A DNA stretch of 64,000 nt from UBA7359 sp041689615 (lineage in GTDB: Bacteria > Pseudomonadota > Gammaproteobacteria > Eutrophobiales > Eutrophobiaceae): positions 62,001-126,000 of the forward strand of contig JBDNFW010000026.1 in the NCBI GenBank assembly GCA_041689615.1, written 5' to 3'. The notes beneath the pieces are model-generated. The model saw only the letters and a list, made by a program, of their open reading frames with translations, had not been told where the DNA came from and made no database searches. Below, in pieces: positions 63,524 to 64,000 of this stretch (the first letter of the stretch is position 1; each line of letters begins with the position of its first letter). A program made the translations under genes and the position numbers.

Positions 63524-64000
63524 TTAAGCGTTACGTAAGGCGTCCGCTTTATCTGTTCTTTCCCAAGGCAGATCAATATCGCTACGACCAAAATGTCCAT
63601 AAGCCGCTGTTTGTCGATAAATTGGTCGTAATAGATCAAGCATATTAATAATGCCTTTTGGTCTTAGATCAAAATGTTCACGAATCAATTCAACTAATTT
63701 CGCTTCATCAATTTTGCCGGTACCAAATGTTTCAACACTGATTGAAGTAGGTTCAGCCACACCTATTGCATATGACACTTGTAACTCGCATCGATCAGCA
63801 AGACCCGCTGCAACAACATTCTTGGCAACATAACGTGCAGCATAGGCAGCAGAACGATCAACCTTGGAAGGATCTTTGCCAGAAAACGCACCACCACCAT
63901 GACGCGCCATACCGCCATAAGTATCAACAATAATCTTACGACCCGTTAAGCCACAATCACCAACAGGACCACCAATTACGAATCGTCCGGTAGGATTCAC
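63524..64000 (-). CDS. metK: S-adenosylmethionine synthetase (N-terminal part outside window)
   Basis: Partial; the frame is open through base 64000. The visible 158 residues match the C-terminal half of MetK: VNPTGRFVIGGPVGDCGLTGR, then the GGGAFSGKDPSKVDRSAAYA motif and IGVAEPTSI. It makes S-adenosylmethionine from methionine and ATP. The ORF ends 75 bp before the repeat array. Because the start is outside, the first residue shown (V) is internal and not a start codon. Confidence 0.97.
   Translation of the reverse strand: MNPTGRFVIGGPVGDCGLTGRKIIVDTYGGMARHGGGAFSGKDPSKVDRSAAYAARYVAKNVVAAGLADRCELQVSYAIGVAEPTSISVETFGTGKIDEAKLVELIREHFDLRPKGIINMLDLLRPIYRQTAAYGHFGRSDIDLPWERTDKADALRNA

Overview
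The window is a 64 kb AT-rich chromosomal segment of a gammaproteobacterium, with no plasmid or phage backbone. The evidence is the gene set: PriA, ArgS, TrmB, MutY-YggX, ArgH beside AlgZ/AlgR, an Rsd/AlgQ protein, the Acidithiobacillus-type glutamate-cysteine ligase, an MSHA-type pilus operon and a metK-ahcY-metF block. Both ends are cut inside genes: penicillin-binding protein 1A on the left and metK on the right. The genus cannot be fixed from the sequence; a free-living aquatic species is my inference.

Layout. 1-13.7 kb holds housekeeping and signalling genes, mostly on the plus strand: mrcA, priA, a secreted rhodanese, argS, a SPOR protein, a Ser/Thr kinase with a cyclic-nucleotide domain, a single-domain response regulator, a metallo-beta-lactamase-fold hydrolase, thiS-thiG-trmB, yrfG and cysQ. 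13.7-15.6 kb has small and unrecognised genes. 15.65-25.75 kb is a composite genomic island at a tRNA-Phe gene. The 3' half of that tRNA occurs three times as direct repeats (15653, 23528, 25667), which divides the island into two units. Each unit has a hipBA toxin-antitoxin pair whose hipA end faces the repeat. The first unit also holds an IS3 element, a CHASE2 adenylate cyclase, a phage-like gene and a decayed IS3 remnant. No integrase is present.

25.8-40.1 kb returns to core genes: yggX, mutY, a very large AsmA protein, argH, the algZ-algR two-component pair, gshA, rsmE, a TerB protein, rsd, a second Ser/Thr kinase and an ABC ATPase. 40.3-60.5 kb is a type IV pilus region. It has a major-type pilin and a membrane adenylate cyclase, each behind a sigma-54-like promoter and pointing away from each other. 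An ABC permease, a membrane histidine kinase and an eleven-gene minus-strand operon follow: sigma-54 activator, mshM, L, N, E, G, I, J, K and two prepilin-like genes. 60.7-64 kb is the methyl cycle: metF, ahcY behind an S-adenosylhomocysteine (SAH) riboswitch, and metK.

Working together. Second-messenger and phospho-signalling genes are dense: two class III adenylate cyclases, a kinase with a cAMP-type binding domain, a c-di-GMP-type MshEN domain on the pilus ATPase, AlgZR, Rsd, and an NtrC-type regulator that probably acts with the membrane kinase to drive sigma-54 transcription of the pilus. The most unusual structures are the tandem hipBA islets, four perfect operator palindromes at exact 27-bp spacing over the first hipBA promoter, a Shine-Dalgarno-sequestering hairpin before a 43-residue reading frame, a GGA-rich CsrA-like leader, and a triple 33-bp repeat carrying promoter-like elements upstream of the SAH riboswitch.
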